Virus record (IMG/VR): IMGVR_UViG_3300040811_001105
Span: 1-37,001 of that record
Direction: 5' to 3' (one strand)
Source of the DNA: a virus
DNA length: 37,001 nt
Below, in pieces: positions 6,771-13,558 of the stretch. The notes beneath the pieces are model-generated. The model was not told where the DNA came from and ran no database searches. It worked only from the letters and a program-made list of their open reading frames with translations. The translations under genes were made by a program, and so were the position numbers. Within the stretch, counting starts at the first letter, position 1. The number at the start of each line of letters is the position of its first letter.

Positions 6771-6915
6771 TGCTGAGGCAAAGCGTCTGATCGCCGAATC
6801 AGACAAACGATTGCTGGACATTTATCACTGGAGATTGAATCCTCATGAGCATGAAACTATTGATCATCGATACGGAAACGACTGGGTTGACTCCAGCCGA
6901 CAGTACGGTGATTGA
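6763..6915 (+). CDS. Possible 50-residue overlapping gene
   Basis: The frame MTNAEAKRLIAESDKRLLDI and onward starts eight bases before the stop of the previous gene and ends 71 bases inside the exonuclease gene. The first 24 codons fill what would otherwise be a gap, and their amino-acid pattern looks protein-like. The second half may simply be the exonuclease start read out of frame. No Shine-Dalgarno site stands out. Confidence 0.35.
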   Translation: MTNAEAKRLIAESDKRLLDIYHWRLNPHEHETIDHRYGNDWVDSSRQYGD

Positions 6916-7528
6916 GCTGGGAGCTGTGCTGTTTGATGTTGAGTTGCGATCTGTTATCTGCCAGGTGTCATTTTTGTTGCCGACATTGACAAACGAGGCT
7001 GAGTTTGTGAATCGCATCCAACCGTCACTGACCATGAGAGCGCCGGATCTCACGTCTCCAATGGCGGCATCATTCTGGGCGATGGTTGCGGAAGCTGATT
7101 ACGCGGTGGCTCACAATGCGGCTTTCGACCAGCAATGGTTCGGAGGGAAAGGCTCACTACCGTCGATGCCTCTGCGGTGGATCTGCACGATGGACGATAT
7201 TCAGTGGCCGCTGAGCAGTAGGCGCAGCCGTCCGTCCGTAATGTCGCTTTCCGTCGACTACGGGGTGCCGGTTTGGAACGCTCACCGTGCGCTGACTGAT
7301 TGCATCTACTTGGCAGAGGTCATGAAGCGCGAGCCCCAGCTAGAGCAGCTGATTGATAATGCCTTGCTGCCAAGGCATGTCTACGTCAGTAATTTGGGGT
7401 ACGAACAGCGTCAGCACTGCAAAGACGCTGGTTTTACTTGGAATGATCTGGTTCCGAAGATGTGGGCGAAGAAGATGACAGAACATGAAGCTGCGGCACT
7501 GGGCTTCTCCGTTTCCATTGCGGAGTAG
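6845..7528 (+). CDS. DnaQ-like DEDDh 3'-5' exonuclease
   Basis: 227 residues. All three exonuclease motifs are visible: ExoI IIDTETTG (D9, E11), ExoII HNAAFD (D95) and ExoIII HRALTD (H147, D152), which makes it a DEDDh enzyme. The C-terminal 55 residues (HCKDAGFTWND...PKMWAKKM) form the short extension often seen on standalone phage DnaQ-like exonucleases. It could proofread for a host or phage polymerase or trim recombination intermediates. No polymerase gene lies in the window. GGAGA lies about 11 bases before the ATG. A second ATG two codons later is an alternative start. Confidence 0.88.
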   Translation: MSMKLLIIDTETTGLTPADSTVIELGAVLFDVELRSVICQVSFLLPTLTNEAEFVNRIQPSLTMRAPDLTSPMAASFWAMVAEADYAVAHNAAFDQQWFGGKGSLPSMPLRWICTMDDIQWPLSSRRSRPSVMSLSVDYGVPVWNAHRALTDCIYLAEVMKREPQLEQLIDNALLPRHVYVSNLGYEQRQHCKDAGFTWNDLVPKMWAKKMTEHEAAALGFSVSIAE

Positions 7529-7575
7529 TCGAAACAGTGGTACTATTTGCCTTGCAAACATCATTGCGTTTTTGA

Positions 7576-7791
7576 ATGACAAGCAAAGCTGTGCCTGTAT
7601 GGGAGCCCAAGCGGTTCGGACCGGTCAAGGCACGAGCCTTGGCCGCTTCCGCTGAAGATGGCACTTGGTGCGTGATCGGCTACCCCGGCGGTACTGATGA
7701 AGATCTAATTGAAGATGCACGGCTACTGGTTGGTGATGGCGAAATGCGCCATTACTGGATTGAAATGGAACTTGAACTACCAAACCAATGA
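7576..7791 (+). CDS. Hypothetical protein upstream of RecE-like gene
   Basis: 71 residues, acidic at the C-terminus. It begins after a 47-base gap and ends with the ATGA overlap that starts the RecE-like gene, so the two are probably co-translated. The segment DGTWCVIGYPGGTDEDLIEDA resembles no domain I can name. No Shine-Dalgarno site is evident before the ATG at 7576. Confidence 0.55.
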   Translation: MTSKAVPVWEPKRFGPVKARALAASAEDGTWCVIGYPGGTDEDLIEDARLLVGDGEMRHYWIEMELELPNQ

Positions 7792-8618
7792 ATTATCACG
7801 ATCATCCCGCCTTATCAGCTAGCAAGCTAAAGAAATACGCTTGCGGCACAGCAATTGACTATTGGGCTGCTTATGAAGATCCAGACCGTATGCCGATGGT
7901 GCCATCTGACGCAATGCGCCAGGGCTCATTGGTTGACTGTTTGATCACAGAGCCCGAAAAATTTAGCCGTAAATACGTCGTTGCCCCAAGAGCAGACCGT
8001 CGCACAAAAGCAGGCAAAGAAATCTGGGCCGAGGCTCAAGAACTTGCCCGCTCCAAGTGCGCGGACTTAATTACTGAGGAGTGGCACCACACTGCGCAAT
8101 TGATCGTGAGCAAGCTCAAAAACGATCCAGTTGCCTCTGAGTTTTTGCAGGGTTCGGGTCAGGTGCCTCATTTCTGGCATGACGCTGATAACGATGTTGA
8201 GTGCCGTTACCTGCCTGATTTAGAGCAACCAGAAGACGGCGTGCTTGTGGATCTAAAAAAAGCTCGCAGTGCAAACCCACGCGATTTCGCAAGGCAGTCA
8301 TTTGCGTTGGGCTATGACATTCAATGCGCACACTATGCTGAGGGGTTCCTCGACCGCCACGGCGCTTATCCAAAGCAGATCGTGTTGCTGGCTTACGAGT
8401 GGGCTTATCCGTTCAATTACTCGGTGAATATCATCAGCGATGAGCTGTTGGAGGTTGGCCGTCAGCGTCGTGACGATGCGATTGCAGGCATCAAGGCTTG
8501 TCGCGGAACTAACGAGTGGCCATCGTGGGGCATTAACACGATGGAAGCTCCACGATGGTTCCAAGTTGACGATCCAGCCAATGACACTGACGTTGCTGAT
8601 TTATTGGAGGGAGTTTGA
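7788..8618 (+). CDS. RecE/exonuclease VIII-like PD-(D/E)XK exonuclease
   Basis: 276 residues. The layout matches the nuclease domain of phage RecE-type exonucleases: an N-terminal SASKLKKYACG, then AMRQGSLVDCLITEPE at 42-57, RYLPDL with D144, GVLVDLKKA with D155 and K157, and GYDIQCAHYAEG at 175-186. These supply the D-x(n)-D-x-K catalytic set and the downstream Q-x-x-x-Y helix. Such enzymes digest one strand of double-stranded ends to give 3' overhangs for single-strand annealing. Helicase, VRR nuclease and SSB-like genes nearby support a recombination module. A partner annealing protein is not obvious. Confidence 0.82.
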   Translation: MNYHDHPALSASKLKKYACGTAIDYWAAYEDPDRMPMVPSDAMRQGSLVDCLITEPEKFSRKYVVAPRADRRTKAGKEIWAEAQELARSKCADLITEEWHHTAQLIVSKLKNDPVASEFLQGSGQVPHFWHDADNDVECRYLPDLEQPEDGVLVDLKKARSANPRDFARQSFALGYDIQCAHYAEGFLDRHGAYPKQIVLLAYEWAYPFNYSVNIISDELLEVGRQRRDDAIAGIKACRGTNEWPSWGINTMEAPRWFQVDDPANDTDVADLLEGV

Positions 8619-9175
8619 TGGAATTTGTAGGTGATCTAATGAATGAGCCTTGGCTAAAAGCTTTCATGTTCCCGGCTTCCGGGCGCATGACTCTGACGGT
8701 CAAAGGCGTTCGTACAGCTGAGGTGGCCTTTGATGATCAGGAGCCCAAGCTCCAAACGATCATGTCGTTTCAGGAAATTAACCCTGAACTGACTTTGGCC
8801 AAAATCAATGCCATTCCATTGATCAAGCTTTTGGGTAACGATGTGGCGTTGTGGCCTGGACGGCGTGTGACTTTTTACGCGACCAATCAGGTCATGCCCC
8901 ACCCTCTTCGCAAGGATGAACCCTGTATTCGCATCTACGGAAGCCCTGAGATTGACGAACAGATCAGCTGTGAGTGGACACCGCCTAAACGCCGCAAAAT
9001 TGTGCAAAAGCTGCACCCTACAGGTGTGTTCAAGCCTGCAATGAAAAAGATTGATGAGGCTGACCCATCGCAGCTTGAATCGATTCGTCAGCGCATCTCT
9101 GAACTAAGGGCTTCCAACGATCTTTCGGAGGACGAGCACAATCAGCTTATTGCTAAAATCGCAAGCTTGAGTTAA
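8618..9175 (+). CDS. Hypothetical protein of the recombination module
   Basis: 185 residues from ATG 8618, with GGAGG seven bases upstream and a TGATG overlap with the RecE-like stop. Residues from GVRTAEVAF through WPGRRVTFYA to PCIRI resemble a widespread small phage protein found beside recombination nucleases and annealing proteins. The C-terminal part (about 140-185) is a predicted helical hairpin. A role in helping the exonuclease or in binding DNA is inferred from position only. Confidence 0.6.
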   Translation: MEFVGDLMNEPWLKAFMFPASGRMTLTVKGVRTAEVAFDDQEPKLQTIMSFQEINPELTLAKINAIPLIKLLGNDVALWPGRRVTFYATNQVMPHPLRKDEPCIRIYGSPEIDEQISCEWTPPKRRKIVQKLHPTGVFKPAMKKIDEADPSQLESIRQRISELRASNDLSEDEHNQLIAKIASLS

Positions 9176-9202
9176 AGTATTTCTCGCAAGCTAAGACCTT
9201 TT

Positions 9203-9478
9203 ATGTCTTCTATTGAGGTTGTCAATGCTGCTGATATTCCAGCACGCACAAGCCGACACAGTAAAACAACCCCGCTACGGGAGAAGATTTCCTCCTTGAC
9301 TCCTGATACTAGCCTTTTTGTTTCTTACTACAACAAGGAAAGCAATGAAGGCTTCAAGGCCAGCACCATCGCCCAGATCACCGGTCGCATGACTAAGGAA
9401 TCTGATCAGTACAAGTATTCAGTTCAGTCCGAGTCAGCCAAAAAAGGCTGCTACATCATCTGCAAAACAAAATCATGA
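9203..9478 (+). CDS. Hypothetical small protein
   Basis: 91 residues, starting MSSIEVVNAADIPARTSR. The sequence is rich in Ser and Lys, with a likely beta-rich second half (SLFVSYYNKESNEGF). It begins 27 bases after the previous stop and ends with an ATGA overlap onto the SSB-like gene, suggesting a functional pair. No domain was recognised. A small DNA-associated protein is possible. Confidence 0.6.
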   Translation: MSSIEVVNAADIPARTSRHSKTTPLREKISSLTPDTSLFVSYYNKESNEGFKASTIAQITGRMTKESDQYKYSVQSESAKKGCYIICKTKS

Positions 9479-9843
9479 CCGATTCATTTTCAGTTAACGG
9501 GGCCTTGTTCCCTCAGACCGCTGAGGACATGAAAGCTCGAATGAAGGACAGGTACGATCCCTCTAAAAATTACCCTACCGTTGACGGGGTAGTTAATATT
9601 CCTGCTGATCAAGCTTACGCTTTGGCGGAGTACATCATGCAAGGCAAGCCTCTTGGTGAGCGCAATGAAATTCCACTCGCTATTAGCGGCTGGAAGAAGC
9701 AATCAACAAGCGGCAAGACTTACATCAGTCTGAGCTTCAAGCCTCACTACAAGTACGAAAAGAACACTGAAGGCGCTGTCAATGACGCTGCCCAGTCTGT
9801 GGCCAAGGCCACTGACGGCAACGTTGTAGACGACTTCTTCTGA
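9475..9843 (+). CDS. SSB-like protein with acidic C-terminal tail
   Basis: 122 residues. The core has alternating beta-type segments (EIPLAISGWKKQSTSGKTYI, then LSFKPHYKYE) followed by a low-complexity linker and the terminal residues VVDDFF. An acidic tail ending in aromatic residues is the hallmark of single-stranded-DNA-binding proteins, which use it to recruit partners. The basic, Trp-containing core could be an OB fold. It lies last in the recombination cluster, just before a terminator. No sequence-level match to a known SSB can be claimed; the call rests on tail, size and context. Confidence 0.45.
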   Translation: MTDSFSVNGALFPQTAEDMKARMKDRYDPSKNYPTVDGVVNIPADQAYALAEYIMQGKPLGERNEIPLAISGWKKQSTSGKTYISLSFKPHYKYEKNTEGAVNDAAQSVAKATDGNVVDDFF

Positions 9844-9852
9844 ACCCTTATC

Positions 9853-9880
9853 GGGGCAGATTCACTCTGCCCCTTATTCT
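9853..9880 (+). terminator. Intrinsic terminator after SSB-like gene
   Basis: GGGGCAGA (9853-9860) pairs perfectly with TCTGCCCC (9866-9873) around a five-base loop, followed by TTATTCT. The U-run is imperfect, so termination may be partial. It separates the recombination cluster from the next set of small genes. Confidence 0.7.
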
Positions 9881-9883
9881 AAA

Positions 9884-10273
9884 ATGGCAATTTACAACAG
9901 CATTTCGCTAGACAGATCGATTCTCGCCACAGAGCTTCCACATCTCGGAACGAATGAGCTTCGCAAGCTTTACCATGAGCTTATTGACTGTATTAATGAG
10001 ATCACGGCCTCTTTGGCGGAGGTTTCAAGCTTTGAAGAGAAGCATGGCTATGCGCCCGACACTGAATGGTACTATCGGGCCAAAAAAAAGCTAAGGATCT
10101 CGACGCAATTTGCTGCCAAGATTGAAGCGATGAACAAACCGCTCCCGAAAAGCTATGACGAACTGTACCAAGATCATTTTCTTCGCATTCTTTTAGAAGA
10201 ACTTGGGCCTGTTTCACTGAAAAAAATTCAAGACGAAGCCTCGGTAATCGCTCGCTCGGAATCCAATGAATGA
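9884..10273 (+). CDS. Hypothetical helical protein
   Basis: 129 residues, mostly helical, with heptad-like spacing in HELIDCINEITASLAEVSSF and a basic patch RAKKKLRISTQ. The ATG lies four bases after the terminator region, so it needs read-through or an internal promoter; no Shine-Dalgarno is apparent. The end overlaps the next small gene by eight bases. No family was recognised. Confidence 0.6.
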   Translation: MAIYNSISLDRSILATELPHLGTNELRKLYHELIDCINEITASLAEVSSFEEKHGYAPDTEWYYRAKKKLRISTQFAAKIEAMNKPLPKSYDELYQDHFLRILLEELGPVSLKKIQDEASVIARSESNE

Positions 10274-10430
10274 AAAGCCACTTGAAGTCAGTATTGAGTC
10301 AGTCAAACGTCTTTTGATTGACGGCTACAACAATTACGAAAAAAGCCTTCAATGCCGTCAAGGCGATTCCCGCTACTGGGATGGCTACATTCGCGGCATT
10401 CAACATGTACTGGAGATGCATGACCAATGA
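10266..10430 (+). CDS. Small hypothetical protein
   Basis: 54 residues starting MNEKPLEVSIESVKRLL. It is a typical phage small protein with YWDGYIRGIQHVLEMHD near its end, predicted helical. It overlaps the previous gene by eight bases and the next by four (ATGA), and no other frame is open here. The function is unknown. Confidence 0.6.
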   Translation: MNEKPLEVSIESVKRLLIDGYNNYEKSLQCRQGDSRYWDGYIRGIQHVLEMHDQ

Positions 10431-10594
10431 AAGTTAAATTTGGCATTTACACTCGCTTTCAATTTGTTTTGCTTGCTTTATTCAGCCCTGAACGTCTTGT
10501 CACAGCCGTTACGGCTGGATTTCTGTCAGCTGTAGATTCAATGGACGACGAAGAACTGAAAAAATTAGTACAGGAGTTTAACGATGCAAATTGA
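10427..10594 (+). CDS. Small hypothetical protein before ThyX
   Basis: 55 residues from an ATG in an ATGA overlap. The middle (FQFVLLALFSPERLVTAVTA) is moderately hydrophobic and the end is acidic (MDDEELKKLVQEF). A CAGGAG near its 3' end (10571-10576) is the ribosome-binding site for ThyX, whose start lies 11 bases before this stop. Membrane association is possible but weak. Confidence 0.5.
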   Translation: MKVKFGIYTRFQFVLLALFSPERLVTAVTAGFLSAVDSMDDEELKKLVQEFNDAN

Positions 10595-11309
10595 TCCATA
10601 TTTCCAGGTTGGCGTTTTAACCCAGACCATTGATCCTGCCACGCTGTGTTGGCAGGCAATGCACCAGGATTACTCAGAAGGCTGGGTGTTTTACGACGAA
10701 CCGCTTAGCGAACCAGACGCTGGTGATCGCATCGTTAAGCACCTACTCCTGGGAGGTCGCGGCCATTACGGGCCACTGGAGCACGCCAGTATTACATTTG
10801 CTGTGGGCTATTTCCCTCACTCGGTGATTCAACAAGCCCGGACGCATAGGGTTGGCACTAGTTGGGATGTCCAGTCGATGCGCTACACCGGTAAACGAAT
10901 TGCTGCGGTTGCTGAAGGTGTTGTTGATGTAGAGGAAGCTTTTTATCTGCGGCCTGTTGGTGATTACACCAACCGCCAAGGCAAGAAGTACACCTACGAC
11001 GAGCGTTTAAGGGCAAAAGATCTTCAACACTGCGAGGACTCGGCTCGACGCTACAAAGAGGCTCTTGATGCTGGTATATCAGAAGAACATGCAAGAGGAG
11101 TGCTGCCGTTCGACTACCGGCAGCATTTTGTTGTTACGTTCAACCTGCGCTCTCTCATGCACTTCCTTGACCTGCGGGGCAAGGCCGATGCACAGATAGA
11201 AATTCATCAGATGTGCCAGATGATGATTCCTCACTTCGAGCTGTGGACTCCCTCAGTCCATAACTGGTACACAAAAAATCGCTGGGGCAAGGCCCGTTTA
11301 GCACCATGA
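10584..11309 (+). CDS. thyX: Flavin-dependent thymidylate synthase
   Basis: 241 residues. ThyX makes dTMP from dUMP using FAD, NADPH and methylene-tetrahydrofolate. Visible hallmarks: PLEHASI at 65-71 and the signature RTHRVGTSWDVQSMRY at 86-101, where the His-Arg pair contacts FAD/dUMP. The canonical spacing RHR-x7-S becomes THR-x8-S here, a form I associate with the marine cyanobacterial and cyanophage branch. The C-terminus (RSLMHFLDLRGKADAQIEI) also matches the family. CAGGAG lies about eight bases before the start. The enzyme fits with the dCTP deaminase encoded in the late block, which leads to dUMP. Confidence 0.93.
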   Translation: MQIDPYFQVGVLTQTIDPATLCWQAMHQDYSEGWVFYDEPLSEPDAGDRIVKHLLLGGRGHYGPLEHASITFAVGYFPHSVIQQARTHRVGTSWDVQSMRYTGKRIAAVAEGVVDVEEAFYLRPVGDYTNRQGKKYTYDERLRAKDLQHCEDSARRYKEALDAGISEEHARGVLPFDYRQHFVVTFNLRSLMHFLDLRGKADAQIEIHQMCQMMIPHFELWTPSVHNWYTKNRWGKARLAP

Positions 11310-11602
11310 CAAAAGAATCACGCCGCACACCATTCAAGTTTGCCGTTGGCGATAGAGTTGCTGAAAAGCCTCGCATTCACCTTGGTATTGCTGTCAAGCC
11401 AGAGAATCAGCGCCGCTATTCGTCGCGGGTTGGTACGGTAACAGAGCTTAGGACCAAGACCAGAAAAGACGGCCATCAGCGCAAATACCTTGCTGTGCGC
11501 TGGGATGGCTTCAACTCATCATCAGAGCACGACCAAATGAGAGTATGCGCTGCCACGGAACTGAAGTCCTTGGAGGAAGACCTGATTTTGAATCACGACT
11601 GA
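11306..11602 (+). CDS. Hypothetical basic SH3-like protein
   Basis: 98 residues, strongly basic. FAVGDRVAEKPRI, SRVGTVTEL and KYLAVRWDGFNS have the spacing of a small SH3-like beta barrel as found in KOW or chromo-like domains, so nucleic-acid or ribosome contact is possible. The start overlaps the ThyX stop by ATGA, indicating coupled translation. No named family was recognised. Confidence 0.55.
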   Translation: MTKESRRTPFKFAVGDRVAEKPRIHLGIAVKPENQRRYSSRVGTVTELRTKTRKDGHQRKYLAVRWDGFNSSSEHDQMRVCAATELKSLEEDLILNHD

Positions 11603-11605
11603 ATT

Positions 11606-11720
11606 AGGAGGGGATGCCACCGGCTCTCGCGCCTGCATGGCTTGGTTGATGCGCTCCCCATGCGCATCAGGACAAGATGACTCCTCGGAATCAAGTTGAA
11701 CAAAAACTTTAACACTGACC
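11606..11720 (+). other. Non-coding gap with strong SD-like sequence and hairpin
   Basis: No frame is open across this 118-base gap. AGGAGGGG (11606-11613) abuts an ATG that opens only an 11-codon reading frame. Downstream, GATGCGC (11648-11654) pairs with GCGCATC (11662-11668) around a seven-base loop, with no T-run after it. It may be a translated leader or a decayed gene. Confidence 0.35.
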
Positions 11721-11894
11721 GTGAACACTTCAGAAATAGGCATAAAACTAATTGCACACGGAGTGGATTCATACTTCAAGCCTTGGTATTTTGATGGGAA
11801 AGTTGTCTATTGGGGCAATCCAGAGCAAACTGAGTCAGACGCACGTGCGTCAGCGCAAGAGCTAAAAGCTTTCTTTATTGATCGCCTCAAATGA
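11721..11894 (+). CDS. Small hypothetical protein, GTG start
   Basis: 57 residues starting MNTSEIGIKLIAHGVDSYF from a GTG. An in-frame stop at 11697-11699 limits the start to this GTG or to a CTG two codons earlier. Aromatic-rich KPWYFDGKVVYWGNPEQ and a helical end look like a real small protein. The stop overlaps the next start as ATGA. No Shine-Dalgarno site was seen. Confidence 0.5.
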   Translation: MNTSEIGIKLIAHGVDSYFKPWYFDGKVVYWGNPEQTESDARASAQELKAFFIDRLK

Positions 11895-12199
11895 CAAGTC
11901 ATCGCTCTCACTCTGGCAAATTAAACATTTCCGACAAAAGCGGAGAATGGATTGCAACCATTACCACTAAATCCGACACTTTTGAGATTGCTTTAAATGC
12001 AACTAATATCGAAAGCGCAATATTGCAGGGCGAGCAACTTTATGCTGATTTGCGTGCAGTTGCTAGTCCGAAGCCGTATTGCTGGCAGTGCCTGCATTGG
12101 AAGTTAGTAAAATCAGAATGCAGTCTTGGTTTTGCCGAGGGGAAATCAAGTGGCGGAAGATTTGCCAGCCAATGCTCGGCCTTTTGGATCAACGACTGA
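11891..12199 (+). CDS. Hypothetical protein with C-terminal Cys cluster
   Basis: 102 residues. The first half is beta-rich (GEWIATITTKSDTFEIAL). The second half holds CWQCLHW, then CSLGF and SQCSAFW, four cysteines that could form a zinc site with aromatic residues around it. The gene is tied to its neighbours by an ATGA overlap upstream and a 50-base overlap downstream. The function is unknown; the zinc-binding reading is an inference. Confidence 0.6.
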   Translation: MTSHRSHSGKLNISDKSGEWIATITTKSDTFEIALNATNIESAILQGEQLYADLRAVASPKPYCWQCLHWKLVKSECSLGFAEGKSSGGRFASQCSAFWIND

Positions 12200-12404
12200 T
12201 GTCCCTAGCTGGGCGATAGATTTCGGCAATGGTTTTTACATTGAGATATTGAATGACGACACCCAAGGCGTTTACTACAGGGCTTGCAGTCCTGGTGGAG
12301 CTATTTGCAGATATTCAGATGATTTTTGGCGTGCAAAGACTTATCTGTATCACATGATGCTTCCTATGGCTGATCCAAAGTTCCATGCTCCATCCAATAA
12401 TTGA
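12150..12404 (+). CDS. Last rightward gene, hypothetical
   Basis: 84 residues from GTG 12150 (MAEDLPANARPFGSTTD), chosen because GAGGGGA sits six bases upstream; the longer TTG form at 12126 has no such site. The sequence WAIDFGNGFYIEILNDDTQGVYYRA is beta-rich. Its last 41 bases overlap, tail to tail, the end of the leftward HNH gene, and no terminator hairpin is visible in the overlap. The function is unknown. Confidence 0.6.
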   Translation: MAEDLPANARPFGSTTDVPSWAIDFGNGFYIEILNDDTQGVYYRACSPGGAICRYSDDFWRAKTYLYHMMLPMADPKFHAPSNN

Positions 12405-12996
12405 TCAGATCTTCACGCTCTTGGCTCCAGAAAGGCTGTGCCCTAAACCACTCCCATACTGCCTTGTCACTTTTTGATCCGTTGCAAAACCTACAGCAAC
12501 ACAAAAGATTGTTTACAACGCTCATACTGCCACCTTTCGATCTAGCAAGGATGTGATCCAAGGTGTCTCCGGGTTGGCCGCAGTAAGCACATCTATTGTC
12601 CCATTCATCAAATATTTGACGCCTGAACCTGTGCTTGCTTGTTTTCTTTGGTACAAGCTCTGATCCTATTATTTCATGGCCAATAAATCCGCCGCTTAGA
12701 GGCACTACTTCCATTTCAAAACTTACTATTTCCTCTGTTAGCTCCTCTAATCGTGATGCAAATATCTCACTAAACTCTTCAGGTTCCTGATCTTCCTTTG
12801 CTGAGGTCAGAAACATAATTGTCGCAGTTGTTAGGTAGCGTTTTTCGACTTGATAAGAAGCACTATTTTCGGATGCTCTCATGGGGCACCTTCGAGGATC
12901 ACAAAACCATCCGTTTTTTCCGTGCGTCATCTCCGAGGTATGCAAATACTCTCGACATAGACTGCTTCTCCGACACTGCCTAAACTCAGCTACCAC
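12364..12996 (-). CDS. HNH endonuclease
   Basis: 210 residues from a GTG at 12996; ATGs at residue 23 or 39 are alternatives. The C-terminal part has CAYCG (C136, C139), TLDHILARSKGG (D147, H148), NNLLCCCRFCNGSKSDK (Asn 162-163, C168, C171), which is a zinc-supported HNH fold with the catalytic His in the DH pair. An N-terminal Cys-rich stretch (C8, C14, C32, C37) might bind zinc as well. Phage HNH enzymes act in packaging or as free-standing homing nucleases. Lying as the last gene of the leftward block, after dcd, it could be either. Confidence 0.8.
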   Translation of the reverse strand: MVAEFRQCRRSSLCREYLHTSEMTHGKNGWFCDPRRCPMRASENSASYQVEKRYLTTATIMFLTSAKEDQEPEEFSEIFASRLEELTEEIVSFEMEVVPLSGGFIGHEIIGSELVPKKTSKHRFRRQIFDEWDNRCAYCGQPGDTLDHILARSKGGSMSVVNNLLCCCRFCNGSKSDKAVWEWFRAQPFWSQEREDLINYWMEHGTLDQP

Positions 12997-13040
12997 TACT
13001 GCCGGTATCAGGCTTACTAATGCTAGCCAAGGAGTCTGCT

Positions 13041-13556
13041 TTAACCTTTGCTGCCTTGAACCGTCGAATCGCCGTTATAGCGACCCGTCTTCGAGTAACT
13101 GTTCATAGGGACTTCGCTCATCCTCATAAAGATTATCTGCCCTATTTTCAGGCCAGGGTATAGTGGTAGGTCGTAATGGCGTCTTGCGTTTACTAATTCG
13201 AGGGTTAATTTGCTGTTACAGAAACCTGGATCTATCCAACCGGCAAGAAGATTTTCGTAGCCCTCCCTAGCTCTGCTTGATTTCAACGCAAACTGAGCGC
13301 AAATGTGATCAGGTATTTTTTTAAACGTTTCATGCGTCTCGGCAAGACAGAACTCTCCGGGGGTTAATCGATAAGGGTTCTTTTCAGTTCTGTTCGAGAT
13401 GTCAACATGTAGCAGGTCTTTTTGCCCAGCGACTTCAATCATCAGCCCACTGCCCAGTCTCACATCAAGCGAGGCCGGGTTGATTAGATCTTCAGACCAG
13501 TCTTCCATTGCTCCGCCGGAGCACAGCAGAGTAATTTCTCGATCAGAAAGCACCAT
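13041..13556 (-). CDS. dcd: dCTP deaminase
   Basis: 171 residues, typical for the dCTP deaminase/dUTPase trimer superfamily. Seen: INPASLDVRLG (25-35), LKSSRAREG (91-99, with S93-R97), GWIDPGF (106-112), LTLELVN with E120 as the likely catalytic Glu, YPGLKIGQI with Q140, and GRYNGD near the end. Dcd converts dCTP to dUTP; some family members also hydrolyse dUTP to dUMP. The product would feed ThyX. Only two bases separate it from the endolysin stop, so it is probably co-transcribed with the lysis genes, an uncommon place for a nucleotide enzyme. Confidence 0.85.
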   Translation of the reverse strand: MVLSDREITLLCSGGAMEDWSEDLINPASLDVRLGSGLMIEVAGQKDLLHVDISNRTEKNPYRLTPGEFCLAETHETFKKIPDHICAQFALKSSRAREGYENLLAGWIDPGFCNSKLTLELVNARRHYDLPLYPGLKIGQIIFMRMSEVPMNSYSKTGRYNGDSTVQGSKG

Positions 13557-13558
13557 TT

